Below, piece by piece: positions 24,761 to 33,775 of a stretch of DNA of 64,000 nucleotides. The position numbers and the translations under genes are program-made. The first letter of the stretch is position 1. Each line of letters opens with the position of its first letter. Below the pieces are notes generated by a model. That model made no database searches. It was not told the origin of the DNA and saw only the letters and a program-made list of their open reading frames with translations. Origin of the DNA: Kaistia sp. 32K (GTDB lineage Bacteria; Pseudomonadota; Alphaproteobacteria; Rhizobiales; Kaistiaceae); contig NZ_AP024269.1 in the NCBI RefSeq assembly GCF_016629525.1, positions 186,001-250,000 of the forward strand. Reading direction: 5' to 3'.

Positions 24761-26437
24761 TCAGAGGCCGAGCGATGCCTTGTAGAGTTCGATCTGCTTC
24801 TCGCGTCCGATCTGGTCGGTCAGCTTCTCCCAGGCGGCGGCGATCTTGTCGGCGCCTTCCTGGGCGGTGTTCTGACCGGCGAAGGTCTTGGCCAGTTCGT
24901 CCTCGGCGATCGAGTAGTACTGGAAGATGCCCGGAATGCGCGGCTCGATGGCGGCGTTCGGGTGGTTGTAGCTATCCTTGTTGGCGTTCAGATAGGACGT
25001 GATGAACGCTTCGTCATAGCCGGCAGCGACCCATTCCGGGATGTTGAACTGGCTGTTCCGGTAGGGCTGGAAGCCCGACGGATAGGCCGACATCCAGAGG
25101 CCGATATCCTTGCCGCCGAGATGGGCGGCGGCGGACCATGCGGCCTTCTTCTTCTTCTCGTCCGCGTCGACGCGCGACATGACGTAGATGCCCCAGCCGA
25201 GGAAGGCCATGTTCGGGGCGTAGTTCGGACCGCTCGCGAGCTTCTCCCACTGGCCGGTCTTGGCGTTGTAGACGTCGTCCGAGCCCGGCAGGATCGAGAA
25301 GCCGGTGACTTCGCCGACCACCGAGGTGTCGCTGGTCTTGGCGTTGGAGCCGACGTCGCCCCACCAGGAAACCATCGAGCCCGTGCCGCCGAGGAACTGC
25401 TGGAACGCGGTGGTGTTCGGATCGGCATTGATCTGGTCGGCCGGCTCCGACGGCAGCGCGTCGATCACGTCCTGGATGGCGCGCACCCAGGCCGGATTGT
25501 TGACGCGCGGCTTCATCGTGTCGGCGTCGAACAGCCAGGCATGATCGTCCGGATGCTTGGCGTAGGCGGTGGCGCGGCTGCCGAGGAAGTAGAAGCCGAA
25601 ACCGCCCCAGGCCTTCGGCGCGTCGAGGTAGCCGTAGAGGTCCTGGCCGCCGAGCTTCTTGCCCTTGAGGAACTTGGTCGCGGCCTGAACCTGCTGCCAG
25701 GTCTTCGGCACGCCCCACTCGCCCTCGTGGCCCTCGTCCTTCCACGCCTTGGCGAGGTCGGCATCGGCGAAGACGTCGGTGCGGTGGTTGAAGGTGTGGC
25801 AGTCGCCGTCGATCGAGACGCGATAGGTCTTGCCGTTCCAGGTGCCGACCGGCGCCTTGAGGTAGCCGACATAGTCGTCCATGTCGATCTGGGCCTTGAC
25901 CCAGTCCGGCATCTCCGAGGCGAGGCCCTTGCCGCAGACGTCGCCTTCGAACGGGGCGCCCATTTCGATGACGTCGAAATCGACGGTGCCGGTGGCGATC
26001 GACTGCTGCAGGCGGGCGTTATAGTCGGCCTGGGCCAGATCGATCCAGTTGATCTTGGCGCCGGTATAGGCCTCCCACGGCTTCAGGAAGCCGCGGAACA
26101 GCATGTTGTGCAGGTTCTGGTTGTTGAGGCCCATGAACGTCAGCTCGACGCCGGCGAACTCGCCTTCCTTGACGTTCTTCTTGGTCGCGTCGAGAACCAT
26201 CTCGCCGACCTTCTGCCAGTCGGCATCCGTCGGAGAGCCGGCGCCGACGCCGGGAACCGCCAGCAGCCGGGCGCGCAGATCCGCGTCCTGGGCCAGCGCC
26301 GGCTGGGCGAACAGGCTCGACCCGCCCACGCCGAGCGCGCCGGTGGCGGCCAGTGCGCCAAGGCCGGCGGCGCCCTTCAGGATGCCGCGGCGGCTCGCCT
26401 GCCACTTCAGAAACCGATCATAGTCCTGAGTCTTCAT
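24761..26437 (-). CDS. Carbohydrate ABC transporter substrate-binding protein, large, Tat-exported
   Basis: 558 residues, about 100 more than a typical family-1 sugar-binding protein. The N-terminus has a Tat motif (ASRRGILKG, R16-R17), a hydrophobic stretch and QPALAQ as likely cleavage region. The mature part contains long loops and solute-binding motifs (VELTFMGLNNQNLHNMLF; TGAKINWIDLAQADYNARLQQSIATG). Start ATG 26437 has GGGAGGAC upstream. It heads ABC operon 2 behind a palindrome-containing promoter region. Confidence 0.8.
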   Translation of the reverse strand: MKTQDYDRFLKWQASRRGILKGAAGLGALAATGALGVGGSSLFAQPALAQDADLRARLLAVPGVGAGSPTDADWQKVGEMVLDATKKNVKEGEFAGVELTFMGLNNQNLHNMLFRGFLKPWEAYTGAKINWIDLAQADYNARLQQSIATGTVDFDVIEMGAPFEGDVCGKGLASEMPDWVKAQIDMDDYVGYLKAPVGTWNGKTYRVSIDGDCHTFNHRTDVFADADLAKAWKDEGHEGEWGVPKTWQQVQAATKFLKGKKLGGQDLYGYLDAPKAWGGFGFYFLGSRATAYAKHPDDHAWLFDADTMKPRVNNPAWVRAIQDVIDALPSEPADQINADPNTTAFQQFLGGTGSMVSWWGDVGSNAKTSDTSVVGEVTGFSILPGSDDVYNAKTGQWEKLASGPNYAPNMAFLGWGIYVMSRVDADEKKKKAAWSAAAHLGGKDIGLWMSAYPSGFQPYRNSQFNIPEWVAAGYDEAFITSYLNANKDSYNHPNAAIEPRIPGIFQYYSIAEDELAKTFAGQNTAQEGADKIAAAWEKLTDQIGREKQIELYKASLGL

Positions 26438-26820
26438 GAAAAGTCCTCCCAAATTGTTGTTGCGGCCCTGCTGCGCTTCGCCCTGTCGCCGGTGACCGGC
26501 CAGGCGTGCGCGCTAGAATCCGCGATGGAGACGTCGTGACGGTCTCCATTCTCCCCCCAACGTCGCCCTCCAGCGACGCCGTTCAGTCCCAGTGAAGATC
26601 GCCGCAACTTTGCTTCAAACCCACTAGGCGACAACAAGAACCATAAATGTGCGACGCGTCAATCCGGAAGATGGCAGTGCCCCCGCAATAGGCGTCGTCA
26701 TTGATTTTGCTGGTAAAACAGTAAGGCTGCGCTACATCGCATCTGTTCGATTGAACGGATGCTTATAGTGCATCTATGTTTGCTTTATATGTAAAACGCC
26801 GCGCTTCATCGTTGCATCGA
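26438..26820. other. Regulatory region upstream of ABC operon 2
   Basis: 383 bases between the ribokinase stop and the substrate-binding start, with an AT-rich core at about 26600-26810. It contains the operator-like palindrome at 26739-26762. Next to it, on the minus strand, is TATAAG (26767-26762), a plausible -10. The last 100 bases before the gene are GC-rich leader. No gene was seen. Confidence 0.45.
26739..26762. promoter_or_regulatory. Operator-like 24-bp palindrome
   Basis: Two 10-base arms (GCATCTGTTC and GAACGGATGC) around GATT pair at nine of ten positions. The palindrome sits directly downstream of a possible -10 (TATAAG on the minus strand), where a repressor would block transcription of ABC operon 2. 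The protein that binds it is unknown. Confidence 0.45.
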
Positions 26821-27759
26821 CTAGGCGCGGACCCCCGCCAGCAGCGCCTCGACTTCGGCCTGATGGGGCATGGAGGGCGCGGTTCCGGCGCGGGTGACCG
26901 AGATGCCGGCGACGGCGCAGCCGAAGCGGGCCGCCTCGACCGGATCGGCGCCGCGCGCCAGCGCCGCCGCGAAGCCGCCATTGAAGGCATCGCCGGCGCC
27001 CGCCGTCTCGACCACCGGTCCCGGCTTGATGGCCGGGATATGCGTCGAGCCATCGCGACGATGCAGCAGCACGCCGGCCTCGCCGAGCGTGATCAGCGCC
27101 GTGCCGACGCCCTTGGCGAGGAAGGCGTCGCCCGCCGCCCGCGCGCTGGCGAGGTCGGTCACGGCGATGCCGGTCAGGAGCGACGCCTCGCTCTCGTTCG
27201 GCGTGACATAGTCGCAGAGCGCGTAGAGCGCGTCGTCGAAGGCTTCCGCCGGCGCCGGGTTGAAGATCGTCGTGACGCCGGCGGCGCGCGCGATCTCGAG
27301 CCCCCGCCGCGCGGCTTCCACCGGCTGCTCGAGCTGGGTGATGAAGACGGCTGCCTCGCGGATCGCATCGCCGGCCGCTTCGACATCGTCGGCGCCGATC
27401 GTCGCCGCCGCGCCCGGCACGACGATGATGGCGTTCTCGCCCGACTGGTCATTCACATAGATGAAGGCGGCGCCCGTCGGCTGGTCGTCCAGCGCGACGA
27501 CGCGGGCGGAGATCCCCTCCGCCTGCCATGTGTCGAGCGCCACCCGGCCGAAGGCATCGTTGCCGATCTTCGAGATGAAGCTCACGGGAGCGCCGGCCCG
27601 CGCCGCGGCGACCGCCTGGTTCGAGCCCTTGCCGCCGGGGCCCATCTTGAAGCCGGAACCGGCGATGGTCTCGCCGATGCCGGGCATGCGCCCCGCCCGA
27701 AAGGCGAGGTCCGCGACGAAGATGCCGAGAATGGCGACGCCGCGCTTGGTATCCGTCAT
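26821..27759 (-). CDS. rbsK: Ribokinase (PfkB family)
   Basis: 312 residues. Phosphorylates D-ribose or a related sugar at O5 using ATP. PfkB signatures are seen: GPGGKGSNQAVAAARAGAPV near the N-terminus (about 38-57) and DTAGAGDAFNGGF-like ETAGAGDAFNGGFAAALARG near the C-terminus, where GAGD contains the catalytic Asp. The gene lies 13 bases after the mutarotase gene in the same direction, so the two act on one sugar. Substrate specificity could also be a deoxysugar or pseudouridine; ribokinase is the most likely. Confidence 0.8.
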   Translation of the reverse strand: MTDTKRGVAILGIFVADLAFRAGRMPGIGETIAGSGFKMGPGGKGSNQAVAAARAGAPVSFISKIGNDAFGRVALDTWQAEGISARVVALDDQPTGAAFIYVNDQSGENAIIVVPGAAATIGADDVEAAGDAIREAAVFITQLEQPVEAARRGLEIARAAGVTTIFNPAPAEAFDDALYALCDYVTPNESEASLLTGIAVTDLASARAAGDAFLAKGVGTALITLGEAGVLLHRRDGSTHIPAIKPGPVVETAGAGDAFNGGFAAALARGADPVEAARFGCAVAGISVTRAGTAPSMPHQAEVEALLAGVRA

Positions 27760-27772
27760 GGTCCGTCTCCGC

Positions 27773-28228
27773 CTAGCGCGCGCCGGGCGGAATGACGCCC
27801 TTCTTCAGGATGAAGCATCCGTAGAAGCGGCGTTCACCGGTCTGGATGACGCAATAGGCGTTCTTCGCCCGCTCGTAGAACTCGAAGCGCTCGACCGAGC
27901 CCATAGGCCAGGAGCGGCCCTCGGCGGCGTCGATCTCGGCCTGCACTTCGTTCTGCACGTCGGGAAGCTGGTCGGGGCTGCCGACGATCTCCATGCGGAG
28001 CGCCGGCTGGTCGACGAAGCTGTCGAGCGGCAGCACGGAGAGGATGGCGCGCGCGGCCTCGGCCGCCGTCACGTTGTCGATGCGCAGCAATTCGCCGAGC
28101 ACGGTCTGCCGGGCGACGGAGTCGGCCGGGAAATTGGTGTCGCAGATGACGAGGTCGTCGCCATGGCCCATCGCCCTCAAGGCGTAGAGAACATCCGCGT
28201 TGAGGAGCGGGTCGATCGATTTCAGCAT
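27773..28228 (-). CDS. RbsD/FucU family sugar mutarotase
   Basis: 151 residues. RbsD/FucU proteins interconvert anomeric or ring forms of ribose or fucose. MLKSIDPLLNADVLYALRAMGHGDDLVICDTNFPA holds the conserved GHGD with its catalytic His, and the C-terminal GERRFYGCFILKKGVI is family-typical. FucU-like features (length, MLK...LL start) are slightly stronger than RbsD. Start ATG 28228 has GGAGGGACTTC before it; longer upstream frames lack homology. It pairs with the ribokinase. Confidence 0.8.
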   Translation of the reverse strand: MLKSIDPLLNADVLYALRAMGHGDDLVICDTNFPADSVARQTVLGELLRIDNVTAAEAARAILSVLPLDSFVDQPALRMEIVGSPDQLPDVQNEVQAEIDAAEGRSWPMGSVERFEFYERAKNAYCVIQTGERRFYGCFILKKGVIPPGAR

Positions 28229-28464
28229 GAAGTCCCTCCGTTGAGCATGCGTCCGCTTGCTGCGGATCTTGGCATGGCGCCTGATCAGCATTCCGACGCG
28301 GGCGGCAGTCTAGCGTGACAATCGCGGCGGCGTGAATGGGTCTCGCGGGCAATCTTCAGCGGCGCGCGCGTCGGCCCCTGTGGAAATCTTTCCCGCCCTT
28401 GTCGAATGCCGGCCGGCTCGTCCGTCGTCGTTGCGGGCGCGAAGCGGCAGCAGGGAGAGAGGCA

Positions 28465-29031
28465 GTGAGGCGTTTGAAAGTCTTCAACCAGCTGACGCTG
28501 GATGGCTATTTCGCAGGCCGGGACGGCGATCTCGGCTGGGCCCATCGCGGCGATGCCGATCGGGAATGGAACGCGTTCGTCGCCGGCAATGCCGGCAGCG
28601 GCGGCCACCTCGTCTTCGGACGGATCACCTACGAGCTGATGGCGGGCTATTGGTCGACGCCGATGGCGGAGTCCGCCGATCCCGTCGTCGCCCGCGCCAT
28701 GAACGGACTGCCGAAGACGGTGTTTTCGCGGACGCTCAAGGCCGCCTCCTGGCAGAACACGCGGCTCGCATCCGGCGAGCTCGCGACCGAGATCCGGGAT
28801 TTGAAGGCCAATGCCGACCGGGATCTGGTGATCCTCGGCAGCGGCAGCCTGGTGGCGCAGCTCGCCGCGACGGGGCTGATCGACAGCTACCAGCTCGTCG
28901 TCAATCCGGTCGTGCTCGGCGACGGCTGGGCGCTGTTCGAAGGGGCGACGCGCCGTCTCGATCTGCGCCTCGCCGACATCCGCCGCTTCGACAACGGCAA
29001 TGTCCTGCTCTCCTACGAATTGCCGGCCTAG
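28465..29031 (+). CDS. RibD C-terminal/dihydrofolate-reductase-fold reductase
   Basis: 188 residues. The DHFR-like fold is shown by RRLKVFNQLTLDGYFAGRDGDLGWAH, HLVFGRITYELMAGYWSTP, LVILGSGSLVAQLAATGLIDSYQLVVNPVVLGDGWALFEG. These are the YyaP/YwjB-type proteins, usually of unknown substrate and NADPH-dependent. The GTG start at 28465 follows GGGAGAGAGG. It is an isolated gene converging with the iclR gene. Confidence 0.7.
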   Translation: MRRLKVFNQLTLDGYFAGRDGDLGWAHRGDADREWNAFVAGNAGSGGHLVFGRITYELMAGYWSTPMAESADPVVARAMNGLPKTVFSRTLKAASWQNTRLASGELATEIRDLKANADRDLVILGSGSLVAQLAATGLIDSYQLVVNPVVLGDGWALFEGATRRLDLRLADIRRFDNGNVLLSYELPA

Positions 29032-29043
29032 GACTTCGAGAGC

Positions 29044-29847
29044 TCAGCCGTAATCGTTCGACAGGCGCTGGTACTGCGACGAGAAGAGTTGCTCCGAAAT
29101 CGTTGTCGTCGCCGCGCGCAGCCTGGCGATCAGGCGCGGCCGGATCTCGTCGGTGACGCGGCGCTCCGGCGCGGAAACGCTGATGGCGGCGACGGGATAG
29201 CCGACTTCGTTCAGGATGGCGGCGCCGATGCACATCGTGCCTTCCTCGTTCTCGCCGATCTCGACGGCGACTCCGCTCGCCGCCGCGTCCGCGAGCTGCT
29301 TCTCGATCGTCTTCAGCTGGGTGATCGTTCGGAGCGTGCGCTGCGGCAGCGCGTCGGAGAGGAGCTTGGTTCGCTCGTCGAGCGGCAATTGCGCCAGGAT
29401 AGCCTTGCCAAGCGCGGTCGAGTGGACCGGGTCGCGGCTGCCGATCCGCGCCTGCATGCGCAGCGCCCGGGTCGATTCCAGGATGTCGATATAGACGACG
29501 TGATTGTCGGCGAGCACCGCGAGATTGGTCGTCTCGTTGAATTCGCGGTTGATCGCGGTCAGCGCCGGCAGCGCGCTGTCCCGCAGCCTCTGGATGCTCT
29601 TGTCGGCGGTGGCGAGCGCACGGAAGCGGATGCCGACGCTGTAGCGGTCGCTGCCGGCGTCATAGGTGAGGAAGCCGGCGGCGCTCAGCGTCCGCAAATA
29701 GCGGAACACGCTCGTCTTCGGCAGGCCGAGTTCGGAGGCGATCGTCGTCAGCGAGGCGGGGTGGCCCTTCTGCGCGATGGCATCCAGCACCTTGAGCGCC
29801 TTGAGGACGGGCCCGACGATGTAGCGGTCGTCCGATTCCACATTCAT
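29044..29847 (-). CDS. IclR family transcriptional regulator
   Basis: 267 residues. N-terminal winged HTH at about 10-70 (VLKALKVLDAIAQKGHPASLTTIASELGLPKTSVFRYLRTL), then the IclR effector domain (about 85-255) with DNHVVYIDILES and RDPVHSTALGKAILAQL. It is divergent from the class III aminotransferase gene, with a perfect 21-bp palindrome in the 126-base gap, and likely controls that catabolic operon and itself. Confidence 0.85.
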   Translation of the reverse strand: MNVESDDRYIVGPVLKALKVLDAIAQKGHPASLTTIASELGLPKTSVFRYLRTLSAAGFLTYDAGSDRYSVGIRFRALATADKSIQRLRDSALPALTAINREFNETTNLAVLADNHVVYIDILESTRALRMQARIGSRDPVHSTALGKAILAQLPLDERTKLLSDALPQRTLRTITQLKTIEKQLADAAASGVAVEIGENEEGTMCIGAAILNEVGYPVAAISVSAPERRVTDEIRPRLIARLRAATTTISEQLFSSQYQRLSNDYG

Positions 29848-29910
29848 GGTCTGTGCCTCCGTTCTCGCATCTGTCGGGAAACTAGCTTTTTTCCGCCACG
29901 CGAAACAAGC

Positions 29911-29931
29911 GTCCGTTTACATGAAACGGAC
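29911..29931. promoter_or_regulatory. Palindromic operator candidate (IclR type)
   Basis: GTCCGTTT - ACATG - AAACGGAC, a perfect inverted repeat of 8-bp arms with a 5-base centre, lies between the divergent iclR and aminotransferase starts. The G/TTTN-AAAC style agrees with known IclR-family sites, so binding by the neighbouring regulator is the simplest reading. Confidence 0.6.
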
Positions 29932-29973
29932 CATCTGGCTTGGTTGCACAACAGCCAAGCAGAGGAGCTAGCG

Positions 29974-31326
29974 TTGAGCATCCACAATCAGGCGGCCGCC
30001 GAAACCGCCCTGTCGTCCAAGCCATTGACCTTCGAACGCTCGGCCGAGGAAATCCGCCGCAACGCCCAGTGGATCGCGGGCGGCGTCAACAGCAATTTCC
30101 GCCTGAACATCTCGCCGACGCCGCTCGTCTTCGAGAAGGCCGAGGGGCCGTATCTGTTCGACGTCGATGGCAACAAGCTCATCGACTATTATCTCGGCAT
30201 GGGGCCGATGATCCTCGGCCACAATCCGAAGGCTTTGACCGACGCCGTCACCGAGCAGATGAAGCGCGGCATCCTGTTCGGCGGTCAGTCGCATGTCGAG
30301 GTCGAGGCCGCCCGTCTCGTCTGCGAGATGGTGCCCTGCGCCGAGCGCATGCGCTTCGCTTCCTCCGGCTCGGAAGCCGACCAGGCCGCGCTCCGGCTCG
30401 CCCGCGGCGCCACCGGCCGCCAGGTCATCATCAAGTTCGAGGGCCACTATCACGGCTGGTTCGACAACGTGCTGTGGTCGACCGCGCCGCCGCTCGACGC
30501 CGCCGGGCCTGCCGACAAGCCCGTGCCGGTCGCCGGCAGCAAGGGTCAGCTGCCGCAGTCGGTTGAAGGCCTCGAAGTCCTGCCCTGGAACAATCTGGCG
30601 CTACTCGAGCAGCGTCTCGCAAAGGGCGACGTCGCCGGCGTCATCATGGAAGCGACCATGTGCAACGCCGGCGCGATCCATCCGGCTCCCGGCTATCTCG
30701 AAGGCGTGCGCGAGGCCTGCACCCGGAACGGCACGATCCTGATCTTCGACGAGGTCATCACCGGCTTCCGCCTCGGCGCCGGCGGCGCGCAGGCGCATTT
30801 CGGTGTCACGCCCGACCTCGCCACCTTCGGCAAGGCGATCGCCAACGGCTTCCCGGTGGCGGCGATCGCCGGCCGCGCCGATCTGCTCGACATGTTCGTC
30901 TCCGGCGGCATCGTGCATGGCGGCACCTACAACTCGCAGCCGCTCTCGATGGCGGCCACCGTCGCCTCGCTGAAGTCGCTGACGCCCGAGCTCTACGCCA
31001 CGATCGGCAAGAACGGCACCCGCCTGATGGAGGGCATGCGCGCCATCTTCGCCAAGGCCGGCGTCAAGGCGGTCGTCACCGGCTATCCGCAGATCTTCCA
31101 CGTCGCCTTCGGCCTCGATGCGCCGGCGAAGGACTATCGCGATCTCGCCCGTTCCGACAAGAAGGCCTATGTCGCCTTCACCACCGCGCTGCTGCGGCGG
31201 GGCGTCCGCGCGCTCGAGCGCGGTGCCTGGTTCATGTCGGTCACCCATGACGAGGCGGTCGTCGACGCGACGCTTCTCGCCGTCGAGGGCGCCGTCGGCG
31301 AGCTGAAGGGAAGTGGCATTCTCTAA
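29974..31326 (+). CDS. Class III PLP-dependent aminotransferase (glutamate-1-semialdehyde aminomutase-like)
   Basis: 450 residues. Family features: FDVDGNKLIDYYLGMGPMILGHNPKAL, SSGSEADQAALRLARGATGR, FEGHYHGWFDN, LIFDEVITGFRLG (PLP ring Asp) and TFGKAIANGFPVAAIAGR (Schiff-base Lys). The TTG start at 29974 (LSIHNQAAAE) has AGAGGAG upstream. Its location beside a polar amino acid importer and IclR control argue for a catabolic transaminase or racemase/mutase acting on the imported amino acid, rather than HemL of tetrapyrrole synthesis. Confidence 0.8.
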   Translation: MSIHNQAAAETALSSKPLTFERSAEEIRRNAQWIAGGVNSNFRLNISPTPLVFEKAEGPYLFDVDGNKLIDYYLGMGPMILGHNPKALTDAVTEQMKRGILFGGQSHVEVEAARLVCEMVPCAERMRFASSGSEADQAALRLARGATGRQVIIKFEGHYHGWFDNVLWSTAPPLDAAGPADKPVPVAGSKGQLPQSVEGLEVLPWNNLALLEQRLAKGDVAGVIMEATMCNAGAIHPAPGYLEGVREACTRNGTILIFDEVITGFRLGAGGAQAHFGVTPDLATFGKAIANGFPVAAIAGRADLLDMFVSGGIVHGGTYNSQPLSMAATVASLKSLTPELYATIGKNGTRLMEGMRAIFAKAGVKAVVTGYPQIFHVAFGLDAPAKDYRDLARSDKKAYVAFTTALLRRGVRALERGAWFMSVTHDEAVVDATLLAVEGAVGELKGSGIL

Positions 31327-31579
31327 GTCGCTGGTCGCGTTTGGATAATTCCACCAGGCGAAACACGGCACCCTTGCTTTGCATCGGCCCGCAAGGGACG
31401 CTGTGTTCCATAGCATAGGATCCGCGGCACGAAGATGCCGGACCCTACCGGTCTCGCACCGCGGAATCCTGACAGTTTTCCGGGCAGGCGGAGCGCAATT
31501 CGCCGCCCGGTCACGTTCCACCGTGGCGCGGCCGGGAAAATCCTCGGATTGGCGGCGCCACTTCAAAGAGGGGAAGACC

Positions 31580-32422
31580 ATGCGCGCAACCGCATTGAAG
31601 ATTGCAGCCGGCTTCGGCGCTGTGACGCTCGCCATGTCGATGGCGCAGCCGGCTTATGCCGGCAAGCTCCAGGACGTGCTCAGCCGCGGCAAGCTGGTCG
31701 TCGGCACCGGCAGCACCAATCCGCCGTGGCATTTCCGCGATGAATCGGGCGAGCTCGTCGGCTTCGACATCGACGTCGCCAAGATCATCGCCAAGGGCCT
31801 GTTCGATGACGACACCAAGATCGAGTTCGTCAACCAGGCCTCCGACGCCCGCATTCCGAACATCGTCACCGACAAGGTCGACATCGCCTGCCAGTTCATC
31901 ACCGTGACGGCGGCGCGGGCCCAGCAGGTCGCCTTCACCGTTCCGTATTACCGCGAGGGCGTCAGCCTGATGATGGTGGCAGGCGGTAAGTATCCCGACT
32001 ACGCCGCGCTCAAGGCCGCCGGCAGCGACGTGACCGTGTCCGTTCTGCAGAACGTCTTCGCCGAGGGCATGGTCAAGGCGGCGCTGCCGGACGCCAAGGT
32101 CGACCAGTTCGAGAGCGTCGACCTGATGTATCAGGCGCTGAACTCGGGCCGCGCCGACGCGGCGGCGACCGATACCTCGTCGCTCGCCTACTATATGAAG
32201 CAGAACGAGGGCCGTTATGTGGACTCGGGCTACAGCTGGAACCCGCAGACCTATGCCTGCATCGTCAAGCAGGGCGATCCGGACTGGCTGAACTTCGTCA
32301 ATGTCGCGCTGCGCGAGTCGATGACCGGCACAACCTTCCCGACCTACAAGGCGGCCTATGAGCGCTGGTTCGGCGTGTCGCCGAGCGAGCCGACGATCGG
32401 TTTCCCGGCTGAATTCCGCTAA
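31580..32422 (+). CDS. Polar amino acid ABC transporter substrate-binding protein
   Basis: 280 residues. A Sec signal peptide (MRATALKIAAGFGAVTLAMSMAQPAYAG, cleavage likely after AYA) precedes a family-3 binding fold (GKLVVGTGSTNPPWHFRDESGELVGFDIDVAKIIAKGL; PNIVTDKVDIACQFITVTAARAQQVAFTVPY). Start ATG 31580 has AGAGGGGAAG upstream. A 253-base leader separates it from the aminotransferase, so it may have its own promoter. It is followed by two permeases and the ATPase. Confidence 0.85.
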   Translation: MRATALKIAAGFGAVTLAMSMAQPAYAGKLQDVLSRGKLVVGTGSTNPPWHFRDESGELVGFDIDVAKIIAKGLFDDDTKIEFVNQASDARIPNIVTDKVDIACQFITVTAARAQQVAFTVPYYREGVSLMMVAGGKYPDYAALKAAGSDVTVSVLQNVFAEGMVKAALPDAKVDQFESVDLMYQALNSGRADAAATDTSSLAYYMKQNEGRYVDSGYSWNPQTYACIVKQGDPDWLNFVNVALRESMTGTTFPTYKAAYERWFGVSPSEPTIGFPAEFR

Positions 32423-32440
32423 GCCGGGACCTTTCACACC

Positions 32441-33100
32441 GTGAACTACACGCTGCACTTCGGTGCCGTCTGGGCGAGCTTCGACCATCTGCTGTCGGGG
32501 CTCGCCATCGGACTGGCCCTTGCCGTCGCCGCCGTGGCGGTCGGCACCGTCATCGGACTGCTGTCGGCCTTTGCCAGCGTGTCCAGATCGCGTCTGCTGC
32601 GCGGGATCAGCGGGACCTACGTCCTGCTGATCCGCAATATCCCGCTGCTGGTGCTGGTGCTGCTCGTCTATTTCGCGCTGCCGGCGACCGGAATCCGGCT
32701 CGACAAATATGAGAGCTTCATCGGCTCGCTGGCGCTCTATGCCGGCGCCTACCTGACCGAGGTTTTCCGCGCCGGCCTTCTTTCCGTGCCGAAGGGCATC
32801 GTCGAGGCGGGCAGGGCGATCGGGCTGACGCGGCTGCAGACCAATCTCTACGTCGTTGCCCCGGTCATGCTGCGCAATTCGCTGCCCTCGCTCGGCAACA
32901 CCTTCATCGGCATGTTCAAGGACAGCTCGATCGCCGCCGCGATCGCCATTCCCGAACTGACCTTCGAAGCCCGCAAGATCAACGTCGACACGTTCCGCGT
33001 CGTCGAGACATGGACGGTTGCCAGCGGCCTCTACATTGCCGCCTGCTTCACGATTGCCGCCTTGCTGCGGATGCTCGAGCGCCGCTTCCCCAAATTCTGA
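32441..33100 (+). CDS. Amino acid ABC transporter permease (HisM/GlnP family)
   Basis: 219 residues, about five helices; NIPLLVLVLLVYFALP and the EAA-like segment GIVEAGRAIGLTRLQTNLYVVAPVMLRNSLPSL are diagnostic. GTG start at 32441. It forms a heterodimeric pore with the next gene product. Confidence 0.85.
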   Translation: MNYTLHFGAVWASFDHLLSGLAIGLALAVAAVAVGTVIGLLSAFASVSRSRLLRGISGTYVLLIRNIPLLVLVLLVYFALPATGIRLDKYESFIGSLALYAGAYLTEVFRAGLLSVPKGIVEAGRAIGLTRLQTNLYVVAPVMLRNSLPSLGNTFIGMFKDSSIAAAIAIPELTFEARKINVDTFRVVETWTVASGLYIAACFTIAALLRMLERRFPKF

Positions 33101-33118
33101 TCGGGTCAAACCTATCCA

Positions 33119-33775
33119 ATGGACGCTTTTCTCGCCCAGCTCTGGATCGCCCGATGGCCGATTTTCGACGGCTTCCTGATGACATTAGGCATTTCGGTCG
33201 GGGCGATCGTGTTCGGCACGATCCTCGGCTGTCTCGTCGGAATCCAGCTCGTGTTCGGCTCGCTCCTGGTCAAGCTGCCCTTCCGGCTCTATGTCGACGT
33301 CATGCGCGGAACGCCGCTGCTCGTGCTGATCCTGGCGGCCTTCTACATCCCGGCGGTGATGGGCCTGTCGCTCAGCGCCTCGCAGGCCGGCACGCTGGCG
33401 CTCGGCCTTTTCGCCGGCGCCCATATCGGTGAGCTGGTGCGCGGTTCGCTGCAGGCGATCCCGCCCGGACAGATCGAAGCCGGCCGCGCCATCGGACTGC
33501 GGTTTCCGCAGATCCTGGCCAATGTGCTGCTGCCGCAGGCGCTCCGGACCGCGCTGCCGCCCTGGATCAATACCGGCGTCGAGCTGATCAAGGGATCGAG
33601 TTTGCTCTCGATGATCGGTGTCGGCGAACTGCTGCTGAAGACGCAGGAAGTGATTGGCCGCAACTTCATGACCATCCAGTTCTACGTCTTCGCCGGCATC
33701 CTCTACCTGATCGTCAACATCAGCCTGGACCTGCTCGGCAAGTCGCTGGAACGCCGCCTCGGAGCCCGCCTATGA
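33119..33775 (+). CDS. Amino acid ABC transporter permease (HisQ/GlnP family)
   Basis: 218 residues; RGTPLLVLILAAFYIPAVMG and GQIEAGRAIGLRFPQILANVLLPQALRTALPPW carry the family motifs. It overlaps the ATPase start by 4 bases (ATGA). The ribosome site is weak, so translation may depend on the upstream gene. Confidence 0.85.
   Translation: MDAFLAQLWIARWPIFDGFLMTLGISVGAIVFGTILGCLVGIQLVFGSLLVKLPFRLYVDVMRGTPLLVLILAAFYIPAVMGLSLSASQAGTLALGLFAGAHIGELVRGSLQAIPPGQIEAGRAIGLRFPQILANVLLPQALRTALPPWINTGVELIKGSSLLSMIGVGELLLKTQEVIGRNFMTIQFYVFAGILYLIVNISLDLLGKSLERRLGARL

Noticed and set aside
29974..31326. HemL (glutamate-1-semialdehyde aminomutase of tetrapyrrole synthesis)
   Set aside because: Alphaproteobacteria generally make 5-aminolevulinate with HemA (the glycine/succinyl-CoA route). 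The neighbourhood is an amino acid importer with IclR control.
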